Assembly: GCF_963678635.1 (NCBI RefSeq) | Contig: NC_087066.1 | Coordinates: forward strand, 31,501,301 to 31,565,300 | DNA length: 64,000 nt | Direction: 5' to 3' | Origin: Symsagittifera roscoffensis | Taxonomy: Eukaryota; Xenacoelomorpha; Acoela; Convolutidae | Shown here: piece after piece, positions 1 to 14,100 of the stretch | Numbering within the stretch: the stretch's first letter is position 1 | How the letters are laid out: each line of letters begins with the position of its first letter | Notes under the pieces: model-generated | What the model saw: only the letters and a program-made list of their open reading frames with translations | Database searches by the model: none | Told to the model about the DNA's origin: nothing | Translations under genes and position numbers: made by a program

Positions 1-499
1 CAGAAATAGAGAGAACGGACACTTTTTGAGTATGTCTGTATTTTCAATGCCTGTTCCAGTGGATTTTTTTTTTATGTTGTAAATTTACCACTTCCGATTT
101 TTTATCGTTTTTTCTTTATTCGGCTTGAAATAGTTCGGCTTATCAAATATCGGCTCAAAGGTCTCTTTCTGGTTTGTTTTAGGAGTAAAAAATTCTAAGT
201 GTTTTGAGGGGACTCGAGAATTTCTCGCTAAGTTTTTCTAATCACATCGTGTGTTTGTAACGTTTTTTTATCACAAGAGACGGGATTCTGGCCGTGACGT
301 CAGTTTGCTTACAAGATGATAATTCTGTACACAATACTATAGAAGTCAATACCATATTCTTCTTTTTTTGATAGCATGCGATGTCTCATTCCTTTTTTTT
401 AATAATTTTTTTTTCGAGTTTTCCTATTTAGGAGCGATGTTTTGCTCCTAATTATTTTAGCTCGTTTCCTTATTAAGAATTGATGAGCGCAGTTCATAA

Positions 500-840
500 T
501 CTTATATAGGTCGAGATTATTTTTTTTAGGAAAAAGTCTGAAAATGCTCAAATAACTGCAGATGTACATTCATACATATTAATACATTTATGAATGAACT
601 TAGGTATATATGCAGTTTTTGAGTTCTATTGAATTTCATCCGCTGAAAGTTACGGAAATAGTCTTCTCCAAATACGAACGTGGAAATTGGCGCAAAAAGC
701 GTGAACAAATTCTTGTTTCGAAAGTAGAATTGAAGTTTCAGATTTCCAGTGGAATAAAAGCTATACCTATTAATCCAGTTTTCTCAAACTGAGTTAATTT
801 TATCGAAAAAAGGCCAAACATAAGTTCACCGTGAAATTCA
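500..840 (+). repeat. Dispersed repeat family B, copy 1
   Basis: Shares its layout with 845-1225, 16300-16700 and 17960-18345. It starts with 'TATATAGGTCG.GATTATTTTTT' and 'AGGAAAA.GTCT', and ends with 'CTCAAA.TG.GTTAATTTTATC'. Function unknown. No target duplication or terminal repeat recognised. Confidence 0.6.
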
Positions 841-844
841 AAGA

Positions 845-1225
845 GGATTATATAGGTCGTGATTATTTTTTCCAGGAAAAGTCTTGGTGTTTGTTCAGGC
901 ACAATTTTAATTTTTCGCGGTTCGACTTGATTTCTTTTTGTTCAGTTCGTTTCCTTTGTTAAAGTGAAGGCAAACTCCACTATCGAACATTAAAAGTGTT
1001 AAGGTCATGAAAAACGTCATCGACTTCTAGTTTCGAAAGTGGAATTTAGTTTCTAGATTTCCCCGCGGAATAAAAAGTTTATCTCTTGATCCAGTTGTCT
1101 CAAATTGGGTTAATTTTATCAAATAATTGCTGGCCAAGTATTTCTTGATATTCAAAGTGCTTTTAAGGCATGTTTTTTTTACTGTGAAATTTCAAAGTTG
1201 TAGTTTTTCACGAAAGAAGTCAGTA
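845..1225 (+). repeat. Dispersed repeat family B, copy 2
   Basis: The most complete copy. It includes 'GGCAAACTCCACTATCGAAC', 'AAAACGTCATCGACTTCTAG' and 'TTGATCCAGTTGTCTCAAAT', all recurring at 16430-16600 and 18060-18230. Directly adjacent and in the same orientation as copy 1, so the pair may be a local tandem duplication. Confidence 0.65.
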
Positions 1226-1407
1226 TCTACACATGGGAAGAGTATTATGTGATATATCCGATTTGTGTTTTTATTTTGGGTTTTTGAGATGCTTATGAAA
1301 ATTTCTGCCTTTTTGGCAAAAAATTTCTGGGAACTAATTTATCAATTTTCAAAAATTTGGTACCATTGGACAGAACAGTTGTTCACATGTGTTCGTAGAT
1401 ACTCTGC

Positions 1408-1410
<3 letters not shown>

Positions 1411-1454
<44 letters not shown>

Positions 1455-1466
1455 TGTCTCTCTTTT
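1411..1466 (+). repeat. (TC)n microsatellite
   Basis: About 25 TC dinucleotides with a short interruption at the right end. It sits in the intron upstream of RBM28 exon a and creates a false Ser/Leu-rich open frame. Confidence 0.95.
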
Positions 1467-1901
1467 AAAATCATCGGATATTTTACCACCTTCGAAAACT
1501 TCAGTGGGGAGAATTTTTGACCCTTATTTTTGGAATCTTTGTGGCTTTAGGAAACTTTTGGGTCGACCCAAGTTTTTTCGCCTTAGTCTCCGTTTTGTGT
1601 AAAAATTCTTGATCAAGTTACTCAATTTATGGATTAGCTTCAATTTATGGTTACACGATTAGCTTCAACAAAAGTTTCCCTTAAAAGATATACTTTTTTT
1701 GCCTGTTCTTGGACCCTCGCTTTTAGTCCTAATCAAATTTTGAAAAGATAAATTTTTGTCTTTGTTGTTTTTTCGATTAACTTGAATTCATTAAAGGTAT
1801 TCCTACTTGGTTGGTAGGTTTTGATTTTGCGCGCATTTAATATAAAATAAGAAGGTCAGTTCATCTCTTGCATAATTAGTGTTTTACTTCATTTTGTTTA
1901 G

Positions 1902-2138
1902 ATTGTGTGTTGAACACTAAAATAGTGGGAATAGAGAACCACGAGATCAAGGATGAAATGCAGAGAGTGCGGGAGACGAACAGAGTGAAGCAGAAAGACA
2001 AGACGAGAGTGAGAGAGTCAACTAAAAGTGGGCGAATAATAGTGCGAAATCTGCATTGGAGAGTGGATGAGAAGCGGCTGAGGCATTTGTTTGGTAGTGT
2101 GGGAGTCATTACTGAAGTTCAAATTCCGCAACAAGCAG
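1902..2138 (+). CDS. RBM28: RBM28 exon a: basic linker and start of first visible RRM
   Basis: Acceptor TTGTTTAG lies just before and donor GTAAGA just after. Two bases complete a codon from a missing upstream exon; 78 codons and one carried base follow. The Arg/Lys-rich linker leads into GRIIVRNLHW (RNP2) and the first helix and strand of the RRM equivalent to human RRM2. Confidence 0.85.
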
Positions 2139-5100
2139 GTAAGAAAATAGGTGGTCGTTCAACAAACCGCCATATCTTGAAGAGGAAATTTTATCAGAAT
2201 TACGTAACAATTTCATAACAACGGTGACAATCTGTTCATAGGTTGCCTAACAATATTAATTTTCGGCTTGTTGGAATGGTAATTTTATTGTCGGCTTGTT
2301 GGTCCTTCGGCTTTTTGGCCGAACACCGAAAAACCAAATTAAGTTGAAACTAAAGAAGTTTCTTTATTTCTTAAATCTTTTTTGGTCATCCGGTTCCAAT
2401 ACCGGTTTCTCATTTATTTTCATAGAGGGAGAGAAAAATAGGGGAACGTCAATTTTCGGATGAATTAATTACATCTTTACCTGCAGTTTAGCTTGTTATC
2501 TTGAAAAAATGCTGCCTATGGAGATCTACTGTTGTTGTTGTTGTTGTTGCCTAGGTGCCCGTAGTTTGGCCCTCCTCTTGTCCCTCATTTGTGGCTTCTT
2601 CTGTATCGAGATCTACTGTCATTTTCTGTTTCGCAGGTTACTCTGACATCGGTTATTTTTCTATATTTTTCTTGCTTAGTTTCATTCATAATTAAGAAAA
2701 TAGTTGTGGGGATCATAAAGTCCAGTTGGTTTTTTTACTTGCGAATATGATAGTTTACTTGCTACTTCCGAAAAGTGATTAAATTTTCAAAACTGAGTCG
2801 AAATTTTTGCTTCTTGCGAATACGATGGTGTACTTGCTACTTCTGAAAAAGATTATTTTTATAATACTGGGTTGAATCGCTTGAATATGATGATATTTTT
2901 TTACTCACTAAAAACGATTAGTTTTTAAACTTTGAGTCAAAGTTTTGTTTCTTGTGAGTATGATGGTATCTTTTTTCTTCTAAAAACTGAGTAATTTTTT
3001 TAATACTGAGTTGAAGTGCTGGTTTCTTGTGAATTGGATGGTATACTTGCTACTTTTGAAAACGATTCGTTTTTTAAACTCTGATTTGATGTGTCTGCTT
3101 TTGTGAATATGACGCTCTTCTTGCTTCTTCTGAAAAGTGATTAGGTTTTGATAACTGAGCTGATTTTTTTGTCTTGCAAATATTCTGGTAGATTGCTAAT
3201 TTTCAAAAGTGATTAGTTTTTTAAATCTGAGTTGAAGTGCTGGAATCATTGTTTCTCGTGAATATGATAGTATACTTGCTAATTTTCAAAAATGATAAGT
3301 TTTTCAGAATTTTGTCATTTTTTGTTCTTGCGAATATGATAGTATACTCACCATTTCTGAGATTTTTTATGTTTTCAAAACTGTGTCGATGTTTTTGTTC
3401 TGTTTTTTTTGCGACTGTATACTTGCTAGATGTGAAACATGATTCAATCGTTATGAATGAGTTGAACGTTGTTCTCTTGTTTAATTGTATCCTTACTACT
3501 TTTGAAAGTTTAATTCTTTTTTAAACTAAGTCGAAGTTTTTGTGTCTTGCGAAGATGATTGTATAGTTGCTACTCCTGAAAACTGATTATTTTAAAATAC
3601 TGATCGAATTTTTGGTGTCGTGCGAAGATGTTGGTATACTTGCTACTTTTAAATGGATTTGTTTTTAATACTGAGTTGAAATGTTAGTTTATTGTGGATA
3701 AGATGGTAGACTTGATACTTCTGAAAAATGATTAGTTTTTAAAAGCATGTCGAAGTTTTTGGCTTGCGAATAGGATTTTTTTTACTTGCGAAATTTTTTT
3801 CAGAAAAAGCGTTAATTTTCAATACTCATTTTAAGTGTTGGTTTCCTGTGGGTATGCTGGTTTTCTTGCTATTTTTGAAAATTGAATATTTTTCAATTTC
3901 TGAGTTGAAGTGTTTGTTTTTCATGAATATGATGATATACTTGCTACGTCTGACTAGTACTTATTTTTTTGATAAGTGATCGAATTGTTGGTGTCCTGCG
4001 AAGATGATGATATACTTGCTACTTCTGAAAACTGATTAAGTTTTAATACTGAGTTGAAGTGTTGGTTTTTTGTGAATATGATGGTAAACATGCCTTTTTG
4101 AAAGTGAATTTTTTTCAAACTGAGTCGATCTATTTGCTTCTTGTGAATATGATAGCAGCTTTGCTAATTTTGAAAAATGATAAGTTTTTCAGAATTTAGT
4201 CATAATTTTTGTATCTGGCGAATAATGTGGTCTTCTTCTACTTCCTTAAAGTGATAAGTTTTTATAACTTTGAGTTAAAGTTTTGTTTCTTGTGAATATG
4301 ATCTACAGAACTATTATGTAAGTGGTGAGTATACTCACCACTTCTAAGAAGTAATTGTATTTTCAAAACTCTGTCGATGCTTTTTGCGACTGTATACTTG
4401 CTACATGTGAAACATGATTAAATGTTATTATTGTTGAGTTGAACTTTGATATCTTGCGATGATAGTATACTTGCTATTTCTGAAAACTGATAGTTTAATA
4501 ATAGTGTGTTGAAATGTTAGTTTCTTGTGGATATGCTGGCGTATTTTCTATTTAGAAAAATGATTGGTTTTTTAAAACCGAGTCGAAGTTTTTGGATTGC
4601 GAATATGATTGTGTAATTGTTTTCTTAAAATTGTTATTTTTTAATACTGAATTGAAATGGTGATTTCTTATGGATATGCTGGCATTTTTGCTATTTTTGA
4701 TAAATGATTACTTTTCAATCTTTTGTGAGCAAATTTTTGGTATCTTGTGAGGATGATGACATACTTGCTGTTTCTGAAAACTGATTATTTTTTAATACTG
4801 AGTTGAAATGTTGATTTCTTGTGGATATGATAGCATCTTTGCTAATTTTGAAAAATGATACGTTTTTCAGAACTTAGTCATAGTTTTTGCTTGAATTGAA
4901 TAAACAAATTGAAAAACGAATAGTTTCATTTTCTGAGTTGCAGTGTTTGTTTTAAGTGAATATGATGATATTTTTGCTACGTCTGAATAGTAATTTTGTT
5001 TTTCATGAGTGATTGAATTTTTGGTGTCTTTTGAAGATGATGTTATACTTGCTACTTCTGAAAACAGATTAATTTTTAACTCTTAGCTGAAGTGTTGGTT

Positions 5101-8100
5101 TTTTGTGGATATGATGGTAACCATGCCTTTTCGAAAGTGAATTATTTTTCAAAATGAGCCGAACTATTTGTTTCTCGTGAATATGATAGCTTACTTGCTT
5201 ATTTTGAAAAATGGTAAGTTTTTCAGAATTCTGTCATAGTTTTTGCTTCTTGGAATTATATATGTTTTAATACTTATTTGAGTTGTTTGCTTCTTGTGAA
5301 TATAGAATTGAGTATAGAAATTGAAAAATGAATACTTTTCAATTTCTGAGTTGAAGTGTTTGTTTTAAGTGAATATGATGATATTTTTGCTACGTCTGAA
5401 TAGTAATTTTGTTTTTCATGAGTGATTGAATTTTTGGTGTCTTTTGAAGATGATGTTATACTTGCTACTTCTGAAAACAGATTAATTTTTAACTCTTAGC
5501 TGAAGTGTTGGTTTTTTGTGGATATGATGGTAACCATGCCTTTTCGAAAGTGAATTATTTTTCAAAATGAGCCGAACTATTTGTTTCTCGTGAATATGAT
5601 AGCTTACTTGCTTATTTTGAAAAATGGTAAGTTTTTCAGAATTCTGTCATAGTTTTTGCTTCTTGGAATTATATATGTTTTAATACTTATTTGAGTTGTT
5701 TGCTTCTTGTGAATATAGAATTGAGTATAGAAATTGAAAAATGAATACTTTTCAATTTCTGAGTTGAAGTGTTTGTTTTAAGTGAATATGATGATATACT
5801 TGCTACGTCTGAATAGTAATTTTTTTTCATGAGTGATTGAATTTTTGGTGTCTTTTGAAGATGATGATATACTTGCTACTTCTGAAAACTGATTATTTTT
5901 CAATACTGAGTTGAAATGTTGATTTCTTGTGGATATGATAGCATCTTTGCTAATTTTGAAAAATGATACGTTTTTCAGAACTTAGTCATAGTTTTTGCTT
6001 CTGGCGAATATGGTGGTCTTCTTTTACTTCCTTAAAGTGATAAGTTTTTATAACATTGAGTTAAAGTTTTGTTTCTTGTGAATATGATCTATAGAACTAT
6101 GATTCAAGTGGTGAGTATACTCACCCTTTCTAAGAAGTAATTGTATTTTCAAAATTTTGTCGATGCTTTTTTGCGACTGTATACTTGCTATTGTGGAACA
6201 TGATTAAATGTTTATTATGAGTTGAACTTTGATATTTTATACTTGCTACATGTGAAACATGATTCAATCGTTATGAATGAATTGAACGTTGTTCTCTTGT
6301 TTAAATGTATGCTTACTATTTTTGAAAGTTTAATTCTTTTTTAAACTAAGTCGAAGTTTTTGTGTCTTGCGAAGATGATTGTATAGTTGCTACTCCTGAA
6401 AACTGATTATTTTTCAATACTGAGTTGAAATGTTGATTTCCTGTGGATATGATAGCATCTTTGCTAATTTTGAAAAGTGATACGTTTTTCAGAACTTAGT
6501 CATAGTTTTTGCTTCTGGCGAATGTGGTGGTCTTCTTTTACTTCCTTAAAGTGATAAGTTTTTATAACATTGAGTTAAAGTTTTGTTTCTTGTGAATATG
6601 ATCTATAGAACTATGATGCAAGTGGTGAGTATACTCACCCTTTCTAAGAAGTAATTGTATTTTCAAAATTTTGTCGATGCTTTTTTGCGACTGTATACTT
6701 GCTATTGTGGAACATGATTAAATGTTTATTATGAGTTGAACTTTGATATTTTATACTTGCTACATGTGAAACATGATTCAATCGTTATGAATGAATTGAA
6801 CGTTGTTCTCTTGTTTAATTGTATGCTTACTATTTTTGAAAGTTTAATTCTTTTTTAAACTAAGTCGAAGTTTTTGTGTCTTGCGAAGATGATTGTATAG
6901 TTGCTACTCCTGAAAACTGATTATTTTTCAATACTGAGTTGAAATGTTGATTTCCTGTGGATATGATAGCATCTTTGCTAATTTTGAAAAGTGATACGTT
7001 TTTCAGAACTTAGTCATAGTTTTTGCTTCTGGCGAATGTGGTGGTCTTCTTTTACTTCCTTAAAGTGATAAGTTTTTATAACATTGAGTTAAAGTTTTGT
7101 TTCTTGTGAATATGATCTATAGAACTATGATGCAAGTGGTGAGTATACTCACCCTTTCTAAGAAGTAATTGTATTTTCAAAATTTTGTCGATGCTTTTTT
7201 GCGACTGTATACTTGCTATTGTGGAACATGATTAAATGTTTATTATGAGTTGAACTTTGATATTTTATACTTGCTACATGTGAAACATGATTCAATCGTT
7301 ATGAATGAATTGAACGTTGTTCTCTTGTTTAATTGTATGCTTACTATTTTTGAAAGTTTAATTCTTTTTTAAACTAAGTCGAAGTTTTTGTGTCTTGCGA
7401 AGATGATTGTATAGTTGCTACTCCTGAAAACTGATTATTTTAAATAGTGATTTGAAATGTTGGTTTCTTGTGGACATTCTGGCGTACTTGCTATTTTTTA
7501 AAAGTGGGTATTCTGGCATACTTGCTATTTTTGTAATAAGATTTCTTCTCATTTTTTGAGTTGAATTGTTAGTTTTTGTGGATATCATGATATCATTGCT
7601 ACTTCTGATTAGTGATTAGTCTTTTTATGACTGATCGAATTTTTGGTGTCGTGCGAAGGTGTTGGTATACTTGCTACTTTTAAATGGATTTGTTTTTAAT
7701 ACTGAGTTGAAATGTTAGTTTCTTGTGGATAAGATGGTAGACTTGATACTTCTGAAAAATGATAAGTTTTTAAAAGCATGTCGAAGTTTTTGGCTTGCGA
7801 AATTCTTTTCAAAAAAGCGTTAATTTTCAATACTCATTTTAAGTGTTGTTTTCCTGTGGGTATGCTGGCTTTCTTGCTATTTTTGAAAATTGAATATTTT
7901 TCAATTTCTGAGTTGAAGTGTTTGTTTTTCATGAATATGATGATATACTTGCTACGTCTGAATAGTAATTATTTTTTTGATAAGTGATCGAATTGTTGGT
8001 GTCCTAAGAAGATGATGATATACTTGCTACTTCTGAAAACTGATTAAGTTTTAATACTGAGTTGAAGTGATGGTTTTTTGTGAATATGATGGTAAACATG

Positions 8101-11100
8101 CCTTTTTGAAAGTGAATTTTTTTCAAACTGAGTCGATTTATTTGTTTCTTGTGAATATGATAGCAGCTTTGCTAATTTTGAAAAATGATAAGTTTTTCAG
8201 AATTTAGTCATAATTTTTGCATCTGGCGAATAATGTGGTCTTCTTCTACTTCCTTAAAGTGATAAGTTTTTATAACTTTGAGTTAAAGTTTTGTTTCTTG
8301 TGAATATGATCTATAGAACTATTATGTAAGTGGTGAGTATACTCACCACTTCTAAGAAGTAATTGTATTTTCAAAACTCTGTCGATGCTTTTTGCGACTG
8401 TATACTTGCTACATGTGAAACATGATTAAATGTTATTATTGTTGAGTTGAACTTTGATATCTTGCGATGATAGTATACTTGCTATTTCTGAAAACTGATA
8501 GTTTAATAATAGTGTGTTGAAATGTTAGTTTCTTGTGGATATGCTGGCGTTTTTTCTATTTAGAAAAATGACTGGTTTTTTAAAACCGAGTCGAAGTTTT
8601 TGGATTGCGAATATGATTGTGTAATTGTTTTCCTAAAATTGTTAATTTTTAATACTGAATTGAAATGGTGATTTCTTATGGATATGCTGGCATTTTTGCT
8701 ATTTTTGATAAATGATTACTTTTCAATCTTTTGTGAGCAAATTTTTGGTATCTTGTGAGGATGATGACATACTTGCTGTTTCTGAAAACTGATTCTTTTT
8801 TAATACTGAGTTGAAGTGTTGGTTTTGGGGATATGATGGTAAACTTGCCTTTTCGAAAGTGAGTTTTTTTCAAACTGAGTCGAAATCTTTGTTTTTCGTG
8901 AATATGATAGTATATTTGCCAGTTTTGAAAATTGATAAGTTTTCCAGAACTTAGTCATAGTTTTTGCTTCTTGGAAATATGATGGTATTTTTACAGAAAA
9001 TAGATATGTTTTGATACTTATTTGAGCTGTTTGCTTCTTGTGAGTATAGAATTGAATAAAGAAATTGAAAAACGAATAGTTTTCAATTTCTGAGTTGAAG
9101 TGTTTGTTTTAAGTGAATATGATGATATATTTGCTACGTCTGAATAGTAATTTTGTTTTTCATGAGTGATTGAATTTTTGGTGTCTTTTGAAGATGATGT
9201 TATACTTGCTACTTCTGAAAACAGATTAATTTTTAACTCTGAGTTGAAGTGTTGGTTTTTTGTGGATATGATGGTAACCATGCCTTTTCGAAAGTGAATT
9301 ATTTTTTCAAACCGAGCCGAACTATTTGTTTCTCGTGAAAATGATAGCTTACTTGCTTCTTTTGAAAAATGATAAGTTTTTCTGAATATTGTCATAGTTT
9401 TTGCTTCTTGGAAATATATATGTTTTAATACTTATTGAGTTGTTTGCTTCTTTTGAATATAGAATTGAGTATAGAAATTGAAAAATGAATAGTTTTCATT
9501 TTCTGAGTTGAAGTGTTTGTTTTAAGTGAATATGATGATATACTTGCTACGTCTGAATAGTAATTTTTTTTCCTGAGTGATTGAATTTTTGGTGTCTTTT
9601 GAAGATGATGATATACTTGCTACTTCTGAAACTGATTAATTTTCAATACTGAGTTGAAATGTTGATTTCTTGTGGATATGATAGCATCTTTGCTAATTTT
9701 GAAAAATGATAAGTTTTTCAGAACTTAGTCATAGTTTTTGCTTCTGGCGAATATGGTGGTCTTCTTTTACTTCCTTAAAGTGATAAGTTTTTATAACATT
9801 GAGTTAAAGTTTTGTTTCTTGTGAATATGATCTATAGAACTATGATGCAAGTGGTGAGTATACTCACCCTTTCTAGAGAAGTAATTGTATTTTCAAAATT
9901 TTGTCGATGCTTTTTTGCGACTGTATACTTGCTATTGTGGAACATGATTAAATGTTTATTATGAGTTGAACTTTGATATTTTATACTTGCTACATGTGAA
10001 ACATGATTCAATCGTTATGAATGAATTGAACGTTGTTCTCTTGTTTAAATGTATGCTTACTATTTTTGAAAGTTTAATTCTTTTTTAAACTAAGTCGAAG
10101 TTTTTGTGTCTTGCGAAGATGATTGTATAGTTGCTACTCCTGAAAACTGATTATTTTTCAATACTGACTTGAAATGTTGGTTTCTTGTTGATATGATAGC
10201 ATCTTTGCTAATTTTGAAAAATGATAAGTTTTTCAGAACTTAGTCATAGTTTTTGCTTCTGGCGAATATGGTGGTCTTCTTTTACTTCCTTAAAGTGATA
10301 AGTTTTTATAACATTGAGTTAAAGTTTTGTTTCTTGTGAATATGATCTGTAGAACTATGATGCAAGTGGTGAGTATACTCACCCTTTCTAAGAAGTAATT
10401 GTATTTTCAAAATTTTGTCGATGCTTTTTTGCGACTGTATACTTGCTATTGTGGAACATGATTAAATGTTTATTATGAGTTGAACTTTGATATCTTGCGA
10501 AGATGAAAGTATACTTGCTACTTCTGAAAACTGATAATTTAATAATACTGAGTTGAAATGTTAGTTTTTGTGGATATGAGGGTAAACATGCCTTTTTGAA
10601 AGTGAATTTCTTGTTCAAATTGAGCCGAAATATTTATTTCTCGTGAATATGATAGCTTGCTTGCTTATTTTGAAAAATGATAAATTTTTCAGAATATTGT
10701 CATAGTTTTTGCTTCTTGGAAATATATTTGTTTTAATGAGTTGTTTGCTTCTAGTGAATATAGAATTGAGTATAGAATTTGAAAAGTGAACAGTTTTTAA
10801 TTTCTGAGTTGAAGTGTTTGTTTTTAGTGAATATGATGATATACTTGCTACGTCCGAATAGTAATTTTTTTCATGAGTGATCGAATTTTTGTTGTCTTTT
10901 GAAGGTGATGATAGACTTGCTACTTCTGAAAACTGATTAATTTTCAATACTGACTTGAAATGTTGGTTTCTTGTTGATATGATAGCATCTTTGCTAATTT
11001 TGAAAAATGATAAATTTTTCAGGACTTAGTCATAGTTTTTGCTTCTGGCGAATATGGTGGTCTTTTTTTACTTCCCTAAAGTGAGAAGTTTTATTACATT

Positions 11101-14100
11101 GAGTTGATGTTTTGTTCCTTGTGAATTTGATCTATAGAACTATGATGTAAGTGGTGAGTATACTCACCACTTCTAAGAAGTAATTGTATTTTCAAAAATC
11201 TGTCGATGCTTTTTTGCGACTGTATACTTGCTATTGTGAAACATAATTAAATGTTTATTATTGAGTTGAATTTGATATCTTGCGAAGATGATAGTATACT
11301 TGCTACTTCTGAAAACTGATAATTTAATCATAATCAGTTCAAATGTTAGTTTCTTATGGATATGCTGGCGTACTTTCTATTTCTGTAAATGATTAGTTTT
11401 TTAAAAGCGAGTCTAAGTTTTTGGCTTGCGAATATGATTATGTAATTGTTTTCTTAAAAAGCGTTAATTTTTAATACTGAATTGAAATGGTGATTTCTTA
11501 TGGATATGCTGGCCTCTTTACTATTTTTGATAAATGATTACTTTTCAATCTTTTGTGATCGAAATTTTGGTATCTTGCGAAGATGATGATATACTTAGTA
11601 CTTCTGAAAACTGATCAATTTGAAATACTGAGTTAACGTGTTGGTTACTGGAGATATGTTGGTAAACTTTCCTTTTTGAAAAGGAATTTTGTTTCAAACT
11701 GAGTGCAAATCTTAGTTTTTTTTATGAATATGATAGTATACTTGCTAGTTTTGAAAAACGTTTTCCAGAATTTAGATCTGTTTTGATACTTATTTGAGTT
11801 GTTTGCTTCTTATGAATCTAGAATTGAGTATAGAAATTGGAAAATGAATAGTTTTCAATTTCTGAGTTGAAGTGTTTGTTTTTAGTGAATATGATGATAT
11901 ACTTGCTACGTCCGAATAAGAATTTTTTTTCATGAGTAATCGAATTTTTGGTGTCTTTTGAAGATGATGATATACTTGCTACTTCTGAAAACTGATTAAT
12001 TTTCAATACTGACTTGAATTGTTGGTTTCTTGTTGATATGATAGCATCTTTGCTAATTTTGAAAAATGATAAATTTTTCAGAATTTAGTCATAATTTTTG
12101 CATCTGGCGAATAATGTGGTCTTCTTCTACTTCCTTAAAGTGTCAAGTTTTTATAACATTGAGTTAAAGTTTTGTTTCTTGTGAATATGATCTATAGAAC
12201 TATGATGCAAGTGGTGAGTATACTCACCCTTTCTAAGAAGTAATTGTATTTTCAAAATTTTGTCGATGCTTTTTTGCGACTGTATACTTGCTATTGTGGA
12301 ACATGATTAAATGTTTATTATGAGTTGAACTTTGATATCTTGCGAAGATGAAAGTATACTTGCTACTTCTGAAAACTGATAATTTAATAATACTGAGTTG
12401 AAATGTTAGTTTTTGTGGATATGAGGGTAAACATGCCTTTTTGAAAGTGAATTTCTTGTTCAAATTGAGCCGAAATATTTGTTTCTCGTGAATATGATAG
12501 CTTACTTGCTTATTTTGAAAAATGATAAATTTTTCAGAATATTGTCATAGTTTTTGCTTCTTGGAAATATATTTGTTTTAATGAGTTGTTTGCTTCTAGT
12601 GAATATAGAATTGAGTATAGAATTTGAAAAGTGAACAGTTTTTAATTTCTGAGTTGAAGTGTTTGTTTTTAGTGAATATGATGATATACTTGCTACGTCC
12701 GAATAGTAATTTTTTTTCATGAGTGATCGAATTTTTGTTGTCTTTTGAAGATGATGATATACTTGCTACTTCTGAAAACTGATTAATTTTCAATACTGAC
12801 TTGAAATGTTGGTTTCTTGTTGATATGATAGCGTCGTTACTAATTTTGAAAAATGATAAATTTTTCAGAACTTAGTCATAGTTTTTGCTTCTGGCGATTA
12901 TGGTGGTCATTTTTTACTTCCCTAAAGTGAGAAGTTTTATTACATTGAGTTGATGTTTTGTTCCTTGTGAATTTGATCTATAGAACTATGATGTAAGTGG
13001 TGAGTATACTCACCACTTCTAAGAAGTAATTGTATTTTCAAAAATCTGTCGATGCTTTTTTGCGACTGTATACTTGCTATTGTGAAACATAATTAAATGT
13101 TTATTATTGAGTTGAATTTGATATCTTGCGAAGATGATAGTATACTTGCTACTTCTGAAAACTGATAATTTAATCATAATCAGTTCCAATGTTAGTTTCT
13201 TGTGGATATGCTGGCGTACTTTCTATTTCTGTAAATGATTAGTTTTTTAAAAGCGAGTATAAGTTTTTGGCTTGCGAATATGATTGTGTAATTGTTTTCT
13301 TAAAAAGCGTTAATTTTTAATACTGAATTGAAATGGTGATTTCTTATGGATATGCTGGCCTCTTTACTATTTTTGATAAATGCTTACTTTTCAATCTTTT
13401 GTGATCGAAATTTTGGTATCTTGCGAAGATGATGATATACTTGCTACTTCTGAAAACTGATCAATTTGAAATACTGAGTTAACGTGTTGGTTACTGGAGA
13501 TATGTTGGTAAACTTGCCTTTTTGAAAAGGATTTTTGTTTCAAACTGAGTGCAAATCTTAGTTTTTTTTATGAATATGATAGTATACTTGCTAGTTTTGA
13601 AAAACGTTTTCCAGAATTTAGATCTGTTTTGATACTTATTTGAGTTGTTTGCTTCTTGTGAATCTAGAATTGAGTACAGAAATTGAAAAATGAATAGTTT
13701 TCAATTTCTGAGTTGAAGTGTTTGTTTTTAGTGAATATGATGATATACTTGCTACGTCCGAATAGTAATTTTTTTTCATGAGTGATCGAATTTTTGGTGT
13801 CTTTTGAAGATGATGATATACTTGCTACTTCTGAAAACTGATTAAGTTTCAATACTGACTTGAATTGTTGGTTTCTTGTTGATATGATAGCATCTTTGCT
13901 AATTTTGAAAAATGATAAATTTTTCAGAATTTAGTCATATTTTTTGCATCTGGCGAATAATGTGGTCTTCTTTTACTTCCTTAAAGTGTTAAGTTTTTAT
14001 AACATTGAGTTAAAGTTTTGTTTCTTGTGAATATGATCTATAGAACTATTATGTAAGTGGTGAGTATACTCACCACTTCTAAGAAGTAAATGGATTTTCA

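Larger units (their letters stand above)
1..1901. other. 5' flank: intron of RBM28 with repeats, no exon found
   Basis: I see no RRM1-like exon here. The stretch holds two copies of a ~350 bp dispersed repeat (about 500-840 and 845-1225), a (TC)n tract, and short 'CGGCTT' motifs near 120-165. The 60-codon open frame at 610-792 lies within the repeat and is not a gene. Confidence 0.6.

Noticed and set aside
1265-1468. Open frame ending in a Ser/Leu repeat
   Set aside because: The Ser/Leu tail is translation of the (TC)n microsatellite; the rest has no similarity.
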